DNA of 64,000 nucleotides, taken from Haloechinothrix aidingensis. GTDB lineage: Bacteria > Actinomycetota > Actinomycetes > Mycobacteriales > Pseudonocardiaceae. The notes below the pieces were generated by a model that saw only the letters and a program-made list of their open reading frames with translations, did not search any database and was not told where the DNA came from. The DNA lies in NCBI RefSeq assembly GCF_013450155.1, contig NZ_JACCKD010000006.1, positions 288,200-352,199 on the forward strand, given 5' to 3'. Both the position numbers and the translations under genes were made by a program. This document shows positions 33,973 to 43,072 of this stretch, in pieces; the stretch's first letter is position 1, and the number at the start of each line of letters is the position of its first letter.

Positions 33973-35220
33973 ATGGCGGGTTCGCGAGGCCTCCGGCAGC
34001 GGTTACCGGCCGGTCAGATCGCCCTGTTCCTGGCGATCGCGCTGGCGTGCGGTGTCTACATCGCTGTCAACGCGGTCGGGACGGACGCGGTCATGGCCAA
34101 GGACAGGGTGACCGTGCGGATGGCCGACGGCGGTGGCATCACCCCGCGTGTCCCGGTGACCTACCGTGGGGTCACGGTCGGCACGGTCTCCGACGTGCGT
34201 GTGGCCAGGGGTGACGGTGTCGAGGTCGAGCTGGCGATCCGCTCGAATGCCGACGTGCCCGCCGACACCGAGGTGGTCGTCGCGCAGGATACGCCCGTGG
34301 CGCTCAAGCACATCGACCTGCGCCCGTCGAGCCACGACCCGCCCTACCTGTCCGACGGCGACGAGCTGGGGCCCGAGGACACCAGCAGGCCGGTGCCGTT
34401 GGAGACGGTGCTGGTCAACCTGATGCGGCTGACCGACAACATCGACACGGAGGACGTCGCGGTCATCGCCGACGAGCTGGCAGCCGGCCTGTCGGGAACG
34501 GCGGAGGAGCTGGAGCGGCTGGGGGACAACTCGATCGAGCTGGTCGACCGGTTCACCGAGCTGGAGCCGACGGCCTCGAACCTGATCGACAACACCCTGC
34601 GGTTCCTCGAATCCAGCGAGGGGACCGCCGGCCGGCTGCCCGAGCTCACCCGCACGCTGGCGGAGGCCACCGAGCAGGTACGCAACCAGACCCCGCACGG
34701 CATCGAGCTGGCACGGTCGGTTCCCGAGGTGACCGACGAGGTGGTTCCGCTGCTGCGGGAGCTCGAGCCGTCCGTGTCGGTGCTGCTGAGCAACCTGATC
34801 ACGCCTGTCCAGATCGTCTCGCAACGCATACCGGCACTGCAGCACGGGCTGGTCGTGATCCCGGACGCCTTCAGCCAGCTGGCCAGCATCGCCGATGGGG
34901 ACCGGGCGAACTTCGAGTTCGTCACCACGCAGGGCGGTACGTGTTACTTCCCAGAGGAGCGGCGTACGCCGACGGACACCTCCGAGAAGGAGCCGAATCT
35001 CGGGTATCACTGCCCACCGGACGGGCCGACGGTCCGGGGCGCGGCGAACGCGCCCGGCCCGGAAGCCCAGCGGCGCACCGTCGTGACCACATCGGACCCC
35101 AACACCGGGCGGACCCAGGTCCCCGGCTCGGACCCGATCCGGATGGGGTCCAATGGTGGGCAGGACGATGTCCTCGGCGAGGAGTCCTGGCACGCCGTCT
35201 ACCTGCAAGGAGTGGAGTAG
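33973..35220 (+). CDS. mceF: MceF-family lipid-transport protein
   Basis: A 415-residue subunit. An N-terminal anchor (IALFLAIALACGVYIAVNA) at about 17-35 leads into an MCE domain at 42-120 with VRMADGGGITPRVPVTYRGV and DTPVALKHIDLRPSS. The helical tunnel section continues to about 300. The final 110 residues are polar, with CYFPEER and YHCPPDG cysteines and a Pro-rich tail. Only four bases separate it from the Mce-associated gene. All six Mce subunits are intact, so the transporter should be functional if an ATPase is supplied from elsewhere. Confidence 0.88.
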   Translation: MAGSRGLRQRLPAGQIALFLAIALACGVYIAVNAVGTDAVMAKDRVTVRMADGGGITPRVPVTYRGVTVGTVSDVRVARGDGVEVELAIRSNADVPADTEVVVAQDTPVALKHIDLRPSSHDPPYLSDGDELGPEDTSRPVPLETVLVNLMRLTDNIDTEDVAVIADELAAGLSGTAEELERLGDNSIELVDRFTELEPTASNLIDNTLRFLESSEGTAGRLPELTRTLAEATEQVRNQTPHGIELARSVPEVTDEVVPLLRELEPSVSVLLSNLITPVQIVSQRIPALQHGLVVIPDAFSQLASIADGDRANFEFVTTQGGTCYFPEERRTPTDTSEKEPNLGYHCPPDGPTVRGAANAPGPEAQRRTVVTTSDPNTGRTQVPGSDPIRMGSNGGQDDVLGEESWHAVYLQGVE

Positions 35221-35223
35221 GCA

Positions 35224-35943
35224 GTGAGTGGAGGAGACAGCGACGACGAGCGGCGGCAGCCCTCGCCGCGCCCGCGCGCGGGACCGGACGCGGAAGGCAC
35301 CCCGCGGGACGTCCACGCGGATACCGCGGAGTCGACGGAGTCCGCTGCGTCCACGGAGTCCGTTGCGGATGGCGAGACGGCCGGTGACACGCAGGGCGCC
35401 ACCGATGGCTCGGGCGAGGAGGAAGAACCTGGTCGGCAGCACGACCCGGGCAGGCGCGCCGGACGGCTGAGGGGACGCCTGCCGGTCGTGCTGGCGGCGG
35501 TGACCGTGACGTGCTCGCTGGCCGCGGCGGCGACGTTCGGCCTGCTCTGGTACTCGCAGAGCCGCACGGACGCCGAGCGCGCCCGGCTGCTCGACGAAGC
35601 CGAGTCGTTCGCGGCGGAGTTCACCACGTACCACTTCACCGAGCTCGACGAGAACTTCGAGAACATCTCGGCTCGCCTGACCGAGCGGTACGAGGAGGTC
35701 TACGGTGAGGCGTACGAGTCGTTCACCGAACTGCTCGAGGAGAACAAGGCCGACTCGGAGGGCGAGGTGACGCATGTCGGCCTCGCCGAGTTCAGCGAGG
35801 ACGAGGCAGTGGTGCTCGCGTTCGTCGACCAGACCACAACCAACGTCAACAGCCCGCAGCCGAAGATCGACCGCAACCGGATGGTGCTGACGTTCACCAA
35901 GGTCGACGGCGAGTGGAAGGTCGACAAGGTCGACCTCACCTGA
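35224..35943 (+). CDS. Mce-associated membrane protein
   Basis: A 239-residue protein. Residues 1-78 are polar and Glu/Ser/Arg-rich and probably disordered in the cytoplasm. One hydrophobic helix (RLPVVLAAVTVTCSLAAAA) lies near 84-103. The outer part (about 115-239) forms a cystatin-like SnoaL/NTF2-type fold, as in Mas proteins: ARLLDEAESFAAEFTTY, FVDQTTTNVNSPQPKIDRNRM and VDGEWKVDKVDL. GTG 35224 directly follows mceF. Such proteins stabilise Mce complexes in mycobacteria; this gene closes the operon before the hairpin at 35964. Confidence 0.85.
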   Translation: MSGGDSDDERRQPSPRPRAGPDAEGTPRDVHADTAESTESAASTESVADGETAGDTQGATDGSGEEEEPGRQHDPGRRAGRLRGRLPVVLAAVTVTCSLAAAATFGLLWYSQSRTDAERARLLDEAESFAAEFTTYHFTELDENFENISARLTERYEEVYGEAYESFTELLEENKADSEGEVTHVGLAEFSEDEAVVLAFVDQTTTNVNSPQPKIDRNRMVLTFTKVDGEWKVDKVDLT

Positions 35944-35963
35944 TCCGTGCGCTGAATGTGTGT

Positions 35964-36012
35964 GCTGAATGACGCTTTCAGCCCGTGTCGTGGACTGAAA
36001 GCGTCATTCAGC
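35964..36012. terminator. Perfect 18-base hairpin between convergent genes
   Basis: GCTGAATGACGCTTTCAG (35964-35981) pairs perfectly with CTGAAAGCGTCATTCAGC (35995-36012) around a 13-base loop. It sits between the Mce-associated gene and the convergent fadD stop at 36026, so it can terminate both. Short GCTGAAT copies just upstream (35951) suggest it belongs to a repeat family; this could not be tested. Confidence 0.85.
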
Positions 36013-36025
36013 CGTCCCGATGCGC

Positions 36026-37858
36026 TCAGGCCAGGTTGACGACGTCCTCGCCGGGCGAGTCGGCGTAGAGTTCCTCGATCTCGGCCTTGTACTTGTCCGC
36101 GATGGGCTTGCGCTTGAGCTTCAGCGTGGGGGTGAGCTCCTCGCCACCCGGCTCCCACTCGGCGGCCACGAGCCGGAACCGCTTGATCTGCTCCACACGC
36201 GACAGGCGCTCGTTGCCCTCCTTGGCCGCCCTGGTGATCTCCTCGCGCACCTCGGGGCGCTTGGCCACAGCGGCGACCGAGGTGTCCGACATGCCGAGCG
36301 AGCTCGCGCGAGCGGCGGCCGCATCGGGGTCGAGCACGATCAGGGCGGTGACGTAGGGCCGGTTGTCCCCGATGGCGACCGCCTGGCCGATCAGCGAGGA
36401 CGACGCCTTCAGCGCGTTCTCGATGTTGGTCGGCGACATGTTCTTGCCGGCCTCGTTGATGATCAGTTCCTTCTTGCGGTCGATGATCTTGACGAAGCCC
36501 TCGGAGTCGATCTCGGCGATGTCGCCGGTGTGCAGCCAGCCGTCGGAGTCGATCGTCTCGGCCGTCTTCTCCGGCTGCTTGCGGTAACCGCGCATCAGCA
36601 CGGGACCGCGGACGAGGAGCTCGCCGTCGTCGGCGAGCTTGAGCTCGGCCCTGGACACGGCCTTGCCGACCGTGCCGATCTTGGTCGCGCCCGCGGCGTT
36701 GCTCGTGGTCGCACCTGTGGACTCCGACATGCCCCAGACCTCGTAGACCGGGATCCCGAGCCCGTGGAAGTACTCGAGGACCTCAGGGGGGATCGCCGAC
36801 GCGCCGGAGGCCGCCCAGCGTATGCGGTCGAGCCCGAGGGTGTCCCTGAGCTTGGCCAGTACCAGCTTGTCGGCCAGCGCGCTCTGCACGCCGAGCAGGC
36901 CGGCGGGCTGCCTGCCGGCCAGACGTTCCCGGGCGGCCTTGATGCCGGTCTCGATCGCCCAGTTCGCCAGCTTCTTCTTGACCGGGCTGGACTCCTCGGC
37001 GAGCTTCGCCTCGATACCGGCCTTGATCTTCTGCCACACGCGGGGCACCGCGAACCAGATCGTCGGGCGAGCGTCGGGCAGTGCCCCGGCGATCGCCTTC
37101 GGGTCGGCCACGCTGGTGATCTGCATTCCGCGCATGATGCCCGCGTAGTGGCACGCGACCCGGTCGGCGATGTGCGCGGACGGGAGGTACGAGGCTGTAC
37201 TGTCGTCCGGTCCGACCTCGAGGATCGGGATGAGGGCATTGACCTCGGCGACGATGCTGCTGTGCGGGATCTCCACACCCTTGGGTGGCCCGGTGGTGCC
37301 GGACGTGTAGATCAGGGTCGCGATGTCGTCCGACCCCACGGCCCGCCAGGTCGCCTCGAAGTCGAAGCCCTCACTGGTGCGCGATTCGAGGTCGGCGAGG
37401 CTGATGGAGGAGCCCGACTCGCCGTCCACGGTGACGATGTGCTCGATGCCGGTCTCGGCGTTGGTGATGGGCTGAAGGAACTGCTGCTCGGTGATCACGA
37501 CCGCGTTCTCGGCGTTGGAGAACAGGTAGTTGATCTGCTCGGGGGTGCTGGTGTTGTAGATGGAGAACGGCGTGGCGCCCAGATGCAGGGCAGCCGTGTC
37601 GACGAGGTTGAACTCGGGACGGTTGGTCAGCATGATGCCGACGGTGTCCCCGCGCTTGACGCCGAGGGCGGACAGGCCGGTCGCGATCGCGCGCACCCGT
37701 TCCGCGTACTCCCGCCACGTGATCTCGATCTGTCCACCAGGAACCCGTAGCGCCACAGCGTCCGGTCGCATCGACGCGGTGCGCTGGAACGCCTCACACA
37801 ACGTGCTCACGGTTCCACCTGCGGGATGCGGGCAGGTGATCTCGTCAGCATTGGTCAT
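36026..37858 (-). CDS. Long-chain fatty acid-CoA ligase (FadD15-like)
   Basis: A 610-residue AMP-forming acyl-CoA synthetase. ATG 37858 is supported by GGAGG eight bases upstream. The P-loop is YTSGTTGPPKGVE, the adenine-binding stretch is VWGMSESTGATT, the hinge is SDGWLHTGDI and KIIDRKKELI, and the A10-like Lys is in TPTLKLKRKPI. NEAGKNMSPTNIE is typical of the bubblegum/FadD15 type. It activates fatty acids with ATP and CoA. It is convergent to the mce operon and could activate its cargo; the length distinguishes it from shorter FadD ligases. Confidence 0.92.
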   Translation of the reverse strand: MTNADEITCPHPAGGTVSTLCEAFQRTASMRPDAVALRVPGGQIEITWREYAERVRAIATGLSALGVKRGDTVGIMLTNRPEFNLVDTAALHLGATPFSIYNTSTPEQINYLFSNAENAVVITEQQFLQPITNAETGIEHIVTVDGESGSSISLADLESRTSEGFDFEATWRAVGSDDIATLIYTSGTTGPPKGVEIPHSSIVAEVNALIPILEVGPDDSTASYLPSAHIADRVACHYAGIMRGMQITSVADPKAIAGALPDARPTIWFAVPRVWQKIKAGIEAKLAEESSPVKKKLANWAIETGIKAARERLAGRQPAGLLGVQSALADKLVLAKLRDTLGLDRIRWAASGASAIPPEVLEYFHGLGIPVYEVWGMSESTGATTSNAAGATKIGTVGKAVSRAELKLADDGELLVRGPVLMRGYRKQPEKTAETIDSDGWLHTGDIAEIDSEGFVKIIDRKKELIINEAGKNMSPTNIENALKASSSLIGQAVAIGDNRPYVTALIVLDPDAAAARASSLGMSDTSVAAVAKRPEVREEITRAAKEGNERLSRVEQIKRFRLVAAEWEPGGEELTPTLKLKRKPIADKYKAEIEELYADSPGEDVVNLA

Positions 37859-38137
37859 ATCCGGCCTCCGGTCGGTTGTCGTGTACGCACGGGCAGTGCT
37901 GCCACGGCCACTTGGTCCTGGTAGGAGCATCCTAGTGGTCGGTGCGTGCTGTCCCGCCCAGCCGCACGGCGATTGTGACAAGATCGCAGCAGTGCAGGGC
38001 CGCGACCAGTATCCCCGTGCAGTTGTCATTCCGTCAACGAGCGAGTTCGCCGTGGGATACACCCCGCGTGCTTCGCGGTACGTCGACACGTACCGTGGGG
38101 ACTTTACGCCAGAACAGGCAACTCGAAGGGAAATCCC

Positions 38138-38434
38138 ATGCTTGCGATGACGGATGTCGCCGCGGAGGCGATCAACGCGCTGACCGAGGAGAACGAGGAG
38201 CAGACCGACGCCGGTCTCCGGATGGCCGTGGACCAGGCCTCCGACGGTGGCGCGCAGCTGTCGCTGTCGGTGGCGACGACTCCGGAGGAAGGCGACCAGG
38301 TGGTCAGCAGCGAGAGCGGTGCGAAGGTCTTCCTGGAGCAGCAGGCGGCTCAGCTTCTCGAGGACAAGGTCCTCGATGTGCAGAAGGACGAGGAAGGGCA
38401 GCTCAACTTCACCATCTCGCAGCAGGAGTCCTGA
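38138..38434 (+). CDS. HesB/IscA-like small protein lacking cysteines
   Basis: A 98-residue protein beginning MLAMTDVAAEAINALTEE, with a core like the HesB/IscA beta fold (LRMAVDQASDGGAQLSLSV and GAKVFLEQQAAQLLEDKVLDV). A-type carriers hold Fe-S clusters with three cysteines, yet this protein has none, so it cannot coordinate a cluster in that way. Actinobacterial homologues are often labelled 'adhesin' or Fe-S assembly protein. ATG 38138 has GAAGGG upstream. It stands alone between fadD and proline dehydrogenase. The actual role is unknown. Confidence 0.75.
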   Translation: MLAMTDVAAEAINALTEENEEQTDAGLRMAVDQASDGGAQLSLSVATTPEEGDQVVSSESGAKVFLEQQAAQLLEDKVLDVQKDEEGQLNFTISQQES

Positions 38435-38520
38435 GGCTCCGGCTGTGCTGACCACCCGGTCGTCATGACGGCCCGGTCGTGATGACGACCCAGCCGTGAT
38501 CCTGACGCCGGTGAGGACCG

Positions 38521-39450
38521 TCACCGCCGGGTGGTCACCGAGCGTAGGAAGAAGCCGACGTTGGCGGGGCGTTCGGCCAGCCGGCGCATGAAGTACGGGT
38601 ACCAGTCGTCGCCGTACGGTACGTACACCCGCACGGTGTGGCCGGCGCGCGCCAGGCGTAGATGCTCGTCCGGGCGCACCCCGTGAAGCATCTGGAACTC
38701 GTACTCATCCGGGCCGCGGCCGTGTTCGGCGGCGAGCGTGCCCGCGATGGCGATCATGCGCGGATCGTGTGTGGCGATCATCGGGTAGGCGCTGCTGGCC
38801 ATGAGCGTGCGCAGGCACCGCACGTAGGAGTGGTCGACCGCGTACTTGCTCCGGAAAGCAACGGACTCGGGCTCCTGGTAGGCACCCTTGCACAGCCGGA
38901 CCCGGGCTCCTTCGGCCGCGAGCTCGGCGCAGTCCGTCTCGGTGCGGCGCAGGTAGGACTGCAGGACGGCTCCTACCCAGGGGAAGTCGGCGCGCAGTGT
39001 GCGCAGGATACCCAGCGTGGAGTCCACCGTCGTGTGATCCTCCATGTCGAGGGTGACGGTGGTACCCGCGGTCCCGGCGGCCCGGCAGATGCGGTAGGCG
39101 GCGTCGGTCGCGACGCGCTCGCCGTCACCGCGCAGGGACTGCCCGAGTGCGGACAGCTTCACCGACACCTCGACGGCATCAGCCAGCCCCGCCTCGTCCA
39201 GCGCCTCGAGTACGTCCTCGTAGGCCTGCACGGTCGTGCTGACCTGGGCCACCTCGGTGATGTCCTCGCCGAGGTGGTCCAGGGACACCCGTAGCCCTGA
39301 GCCGACGAGTTCGGCAGCGGTGTGCAGCGCGTCGTCGACGCCGGTCCCGGCGATGAACCGGCCGACGACGCGCTGGGTGAGCGGGTTGTGCTCGACGAAG
39401 CGCCGGATGGTTGCCGAGCGACTGGCGAGCAACAAGCTGGATCGCAGCAT
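38521..39450 (-). CDS. Proline dehydrogenase (monofunctional)
   Basis: A 309-residue FAD enzyme that oxidises L-proline to pyrroline-5-carboxylate, feeding electrons to the quinone pool. The beta-alpha barrel shows VEVSVKLSALGQ, VTLDMEDHTTVDST, GARVRLCKGAYQEPE and YEFQMLHGVRP. The C-terminal YVPYGDDWYPYFMRRLAERPAN carries the conserved arginines that bind proline carboxylate. ATG 39450 with AGAGG at suitable spacing is preferred over GTG 39456. The second-step dehydrogenase (P5C dehydrogenase) is not adjacent. Confidence 0.92.
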   Translation of the reverse strand: MLRSSLLLASRSATIRRFVEHNPLTQRVVGRFIAGTGVDDALHTAAELVGSGLRVSLDHLGEDITEVAQVSTTVQAYEDVLEALDEAGLADAVEVSVKLSALGQSLRGDGERVATDAAYRICRAAGTAGTTVTLDMEDHTTVDSTLGILRTLRADFPWVGAVLQSYLRRTETDCAELAAEGARVRLCKGAYQEPESVAFRSKYAVDHSYVRCLRTLMASSAYPMIATHDPRMIAIAGTLAAEHGRGPDEYEFQMLHGVRPDEHLRLARAGHTVRVYVPYGDDWYPYFMRRLAERPANVGFFLRSVTTRR

Positions 39451-39643
39451 CTCCACCTCTCCGTTCGGGGTGCGTGGTCCGGTAACGGTATACGGTAAGG
39501 CCGCGCTCGCTCCCGTGTGTTACCGAATCGACTACGCTTCGGGCCACGTCCTTGTCGTGCGCGGCAGCGGTGCGGGACCGGCTGTGTGCATCCCGTAGGC
39601 CCGCGCCGCGGGAAGGGGTGGCAGGCTGGCGGCGGCGACTACG

Positions 39644-40063
39644 GTGGGATGTGTGGACATCTCGCTGCCGGATCTGACGTCGCGCGGCGCAGCATTCGCC
39701 AGGTTCTGGACCGAGCCGCACTACTGCACGTTGAGTACTCCGCGCACGGGCCGCCCCCCGCATGTCGTGCCGGTCGGGGTGACACTGGATGTCGAGCGCG
39801 GGGTAGCGAGGGTGATCTGCGCGCGCACATCGGACAAGGCGCGGCTGGTCGCCGACGGCGGCGAGCGGGGGACTCCGGTCGCCCTGTGCCAGATGGACGG
39901 TCGCCGGTGGTCCACACTGGAAGGACGCGCCCTGTTGCGGGACGACCGGAACGCCGTTGCCGAGGCCGAGCGGGAGTACGCCGAGCGGTACCGGACGCCG
40001 ACGGCCGACCCGGCGAGGGTGGTCCTCGAAGTGCTCGTGACCGGGGTGCGCGGCAACGTGTGA
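39644..40063 (+). CDS. PPOX-class flavin/F420-binding protein
   Basis: A 139-residue split-beta-barrel protein of the pyridoxamine-phosphate-oxidase superfamily. Visible elements are FWTEPHYCTLSTPRTGRPPH, VVPVGVTLDVERGVARVIC and ALCQMDGRRWSTLEGRALL. The size and these strands fit the actinobacterial F420-dependent or FMN-dependent oxidoreductases; the cofactor cannot be decided by eye. GTG 39644 or 39653 may be the start, and no ribosome site is evident, so translation may be leaderless. It precedes the large dehydrogenase gene by 105 bases. Confidence 0.78.
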   Translation: MGCVDISLPDLTSRGAAFARFWTEPHYCTLSTPRTGRPPHVVPVGVTLDVERGVARVICARTSDKARLVADGGERGTPVALCQMDGRRWSTLEGRALLRDDRNAVAEAEREYAERYRTPTADPARVVLEVLVTGVRGNV

Positions 40064-40167
40064 CGGGCCGGCAACTCCGGACGAGTCGTGGGCACCTCCG
40101 AGCAGGTGACGAGGATGTCTGGGATCCTGGCCGGGGTGAATGGGTCGAGCTATCCGTGAGGACACCG

Positions 40168-43041
40168 ATGGATCTGCAGGCGGACCTGGTGGCGCACGTA
40201 CGCGGCGATGTGGACTTCTCCAGCAGGCGGCGCGCCGAGTACAGCTCGGATGCCTCCAACTACCGGCGCACGCCGCGCGGCGTCGTGTACCCGGCGGACC
40301 GCGACGACGTGGCAGCGGCGGTCGCGGTCTGCGCCCGCCACGACGTGCCCGTCACGACGAGGGGCTCGGGCACCTCGATCGCGGGTAACGCTGTCGGTGA
40401 GGGGGTGGTCGTCGACCTGTCCCGCTACCTCACCCGGATCGTGTCCGTCGATCCCGAGGCTCGGACGGCGACCGTGGAGCCGGGAGTCATCCCGGACGTG
40501 CTCAACAGCGCGGTGGCCGAGCACGGGCTGCGTTTCGGTCCCGACCCGTCGACACACGGGCGGTGCACCGTCGGCGGGATGATCGGCAACGACTCCTGCG
40601 GCTCCCATTCGGTGGCCTGGGGCCGGACCTCGGACAACGTGGTCGCGCTCGAGGTGCTGTGCTACGACGGCACCCGGCTGTCGGTCGGCGCGGGGCACGA
40701 GCCCGCGGCGGAGGACGGTGATGCGTCCGGTGGTCGGGCAGGGGCCATCCACGCCGGGCTGCGCGAGCTGGTCGACCGGCACCGCGCGGCGCTGCGCACC
40801 GAGCTCGGCCGGTTCTCCCGCCAGGTGTCCGGCTACGGCCTGCATCACCTCCTGCCGGAGAACGGCTCCGACCTCGCGCGAGCCCTCGTGGGATCCGAAG
40901 GCACCTGCGCGATCGTGCTGTCGGCCACAGTGCGCCTCGTGCCGGTTCCGCGGGAGGAACGGCTGGTGGTCGCCGGGTTCGACGACTCGGTCGCGGCCGC
41001 GGACGTGGTGCCGCGCGTCCTCGAGTACCGGCCGCTGACCTGTGAGGGCATGGACGACCGGATCCTCGACGTGCTGCGGGCCCGGCGACCGGAGTCCATC
41101 CCGCAGGGCGTGTTGCCCGAGGGCACAGCCTGGCTGCTGATCGACGTCGACGGTCCCGCCGAACGCGCGGACGAGCTGGCGGGGGAGCTGTCCGGGATGG
41201 CGGGCGTGCGGGGAGTCACCACGGTGGCCGACCCGGCCAAGCGCCGGGCCGTGTTCAAGATCAGGGAAGACGGTTCGGGGCTCGCGACGCGCTCGCCGGA
41301 CGGAACCATGTCGTGGCCGGGTTGGGAGGACGCCGCCGTCCCACCCAGGAACCTGGGTGCCTACCTGCGGGACTTCCATCACCTGCTGGACGAGTACGGG
41401 TTGTTCGGTGTGGTCTACGGGCACTTCGGCGAGGGCTGCCTGCACGTGCGGCTCGACTTCGACCTCTCGAGTGAGCGGGGTGTGCGCCGTTTCGAGGAGT
41501 TCATGAGCGCGGCCGCCCTGCTCGTCGTCCGGCACGGTGGGGCTCCCTCCGGCGAGCACGGCGACGGCAGGGCGCGTTCGGCTCAGCTGCCCGCGATGTA
41601 CTCCGCGGAGATGCTCACCGCCTTCGCCGAGTTCAAGGCGATCTGGGACCCGGACAACCGGATGAACCCCGGCATCATCACCGACCCCGACAGGGAGTCC
41701 GCCGGGCTGCGCATGGGGCCGCAGAACACCTGGCTGCCGCTGCCGACATCGCTGGAGCTGCACGAGGACGGCGGCAGCATCGGCACGGCCGTACACCGCT
41801 GTATCGGCGTGGGCAAGTGCCTGAACACCTCGGGTGGGGTGATGTGCCCGAGCTACCGCGCGACACGGAACGAGAAGGACAGCACCCGGGGGCGGGCGCG
41901 GGTGCTGCAGGAGATGATCCTCGGCGACGTGGTGACGGACGGCTGGCAGTCCGAGGAGGTCGGCGAGGCACTCGACCTGTGCCTGTCCTGCAAGGGGTGT
42001 AAGAGCGACTGCCCCGTCGGTGTCGACATGGCTACCTACAAGACCGAGTACCTGTACCAGCGTTACCGGGGCAAGCTGCGCCCGGCCGCGCACTACTCGA
42101 TGGGCTGGCTGCCCTCGCTCGCCCGGCTGGCCTCCCGGATGCCGCGCCTGGCCAACGCGATCTCCGCCGCGCCGTTTCGCGGGGCGCTCAAACGTGCCGG
42201 GGGGATCGCGCCGGAGCGCGAGCTTCCCCGCTTCGCGGAGCGCACCTTCCTCGACTGGTTCGCGCGCAGGCCGGATACCGGCGGTGCCGCGCGTCCGGGC
42301 GGTACGCGGCCGACGGTGCTGTTGTGGGCGGATACCTTCACGAACTACTTCTCCCCGCAGGTCGGGGCCGCCGCGGTGGAGGTGCTGGAAGCCGCCGGGT
42401 TCGAGGTACTCGTGCCGCGGCGCGCGCGGTGCTGCGGGTTGACGTGGATGAGCACCGGTCAGCTGGACACGGCGCGCAGGAAGCTGCGCCGCTCGATCGA
42501 GACGGCGGCGCCGCACGTCGAGGCAGGCGTGCCCATGGTGGTGCTCGAGCCGAGCTGCGCGGCGCTGTTCCGCTCCGATGCCACCGAGCTGCTCGGCGAC
42601 GACCCGGATGTGCGCGCGGTGTCCGGGGCTACCCACACCCTCGCCGAGTTCTTGCGCGCGCACGCGAGCGACTGGACGCCGCCCGAGGTAGGCGGGTCGG
42701 CCAGGGTGCAGGTGCACTGCCACCAGCACGCGATCATGGGGGCGAGCGCCGATGAAGGGGTGCTGCGCGCGGCAGGCGCCGAGGCGGCGCAGCTCGACGC
42801 CGGTTGCTGCGGGCTCGCCGGGAACTTCGGGTTCGAGCGGGGGCACTACGAGACGTCGCGCCTCGTCGCCGAGCACGGGGTACTGCCGGCGGTCCGGGCC
42901 GCGCCGTCCTCGGCGGCGATCGTCGCCGACGGGTTCAGCTGCCGGACCCAGCTCGACCAGCTGGCCGGGATGCCCTCGGCGCACCTCGCGGAGGTGCTTG
43001 CCGACGGCCTGCGCGCCCAGCGAGGACAGCAGCAGGGATGA
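40168..43041 (+). CDS. Fused FAD-binding and Fe-S oxidoreductase (D-lactate/2-hydroxyacid dehydrogenase type)
   Basis: A 957-residue two-part protein. The first ~530 residues form a VAO-type FAD domain (PVTTRGSGTSIAGNAVGEGV, MIGNDSCGSHSVAWG) and FAD-oxidase C-terminal domain (YGHFGEGCLHVRLDF). Then come two [4Fe-4S] motifs: CIGVGKCLNTSGGVMCP and CLSCKGCKSDCP. The remaining part is GlpC-like with CCGLTWMSTGQ and CCGLAGNFGFERG. This architecture oxidises 2-hydroxyacids, commonly D-lactate or glycolate, and passes electrons to quinone. ATG 40168 follows GAGGA; an in-frame GTG lies at 40156. Substrate is inferred from fold only. Confidence 0.9.
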   Translation: MDLQADLVAHVRGDVDFSSRRRAEYSSDASNYRRTPRGVVYPADRDDVAAAVAVCARHDVPVTTRGSGTSIAGNAVGEGVVVDLSRYLTRIVSVDPEARTATVEPGVIPDVLNSAVAEHGLRFGPDPSTHGRCTVGGMIGNDSCGSHSVAWGRTSDNVVALEVLCYDGTRLSVGAGHEPAAEDGDASGGRAGAIHAGLRELVDRHRAALRTELGRFSRQVSGYGLHHLLPENGSDLARALVGSEGTCAIVLSATVRLVPVPREERLVVAGFDDSVAAADVVPRVLEYRPLTCEGMDDRILDVLRARRPESIPQGVLPEGTAWLLIDVDGPAERADELAGELSGMAGVRGVTTVADPAKRRAVFKIREDGSGLATRSPDGTMSWPGWEDAAVPPRNLGAYLRDFHHLLDEYGLFGVVYGHFGEGCLHVRLDFDLSSERGVRRFEEFMSAAALLVVRHGGAPSGEHGDGRARSAQLPAMYSAEMLTAFAEFKAIWDPDNRMNPGIITDPDRESAGLRMGPQNTWLPLPTSLELHEDGGSIGTAVHRCIGVGKCLNTSGGVMCPSYRATRNEKDSTRGRARVLQEMILGDVVTDGWQSEEVGEALDLCLSCKGCKSDCPVGVDMATYKTEYLYQRYRGKLRPAAHYSMGWLPSLARLASRMPRLANAISAAPFRGALKRAGGIAPERELPRFAERTFLDWFARRPDTGGAARPGGTRPTVLLWADTFTNYFSPQVGAAAVEVLEAAGFEVLVPRRARCCGLTWMSTGQLDTARRKLRRSIETAAPHVEAGVPMVVLEPSCAALFRSDATELLGDDPDVRAVSGATHTLAEFLRAHASDWTPPEVGGSARVQVHCHQHAIMGASADEGVLRAAGAEAAQLDAGCCGLAGNFGFERGHYETSRLVAEHGVLPAVRAAPSSAAIVADGFSCRTQLDQLAGMPSAHLAEVLADGLRAQRGQQQG

Positions 43042-43072
43042 ACGGTGGCCAGGGAGATCGCCGGGCGGCACC

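Noticed and set aside
36020..37750. Long plus-strand frame opposite fadD
   Set aside because: Sense strand encodes a complete acyl-CoA ligase; the antisense frame is Asp/Gly/Arg-rich without a domain.
39517..40167. N-terminal extension of the large dehydrogenase
   Set aside because: The extension overlaps the PPOX gene and has no domain; ATG 40168 has a good ribosome site.
40150..43071. A 973-codon antisense frame opposite the FAD/Fe-S dehydrogenase
   Set aside because: Shadow frame caused by GC-rich third positions; sense strand has complete catalytic motifs.
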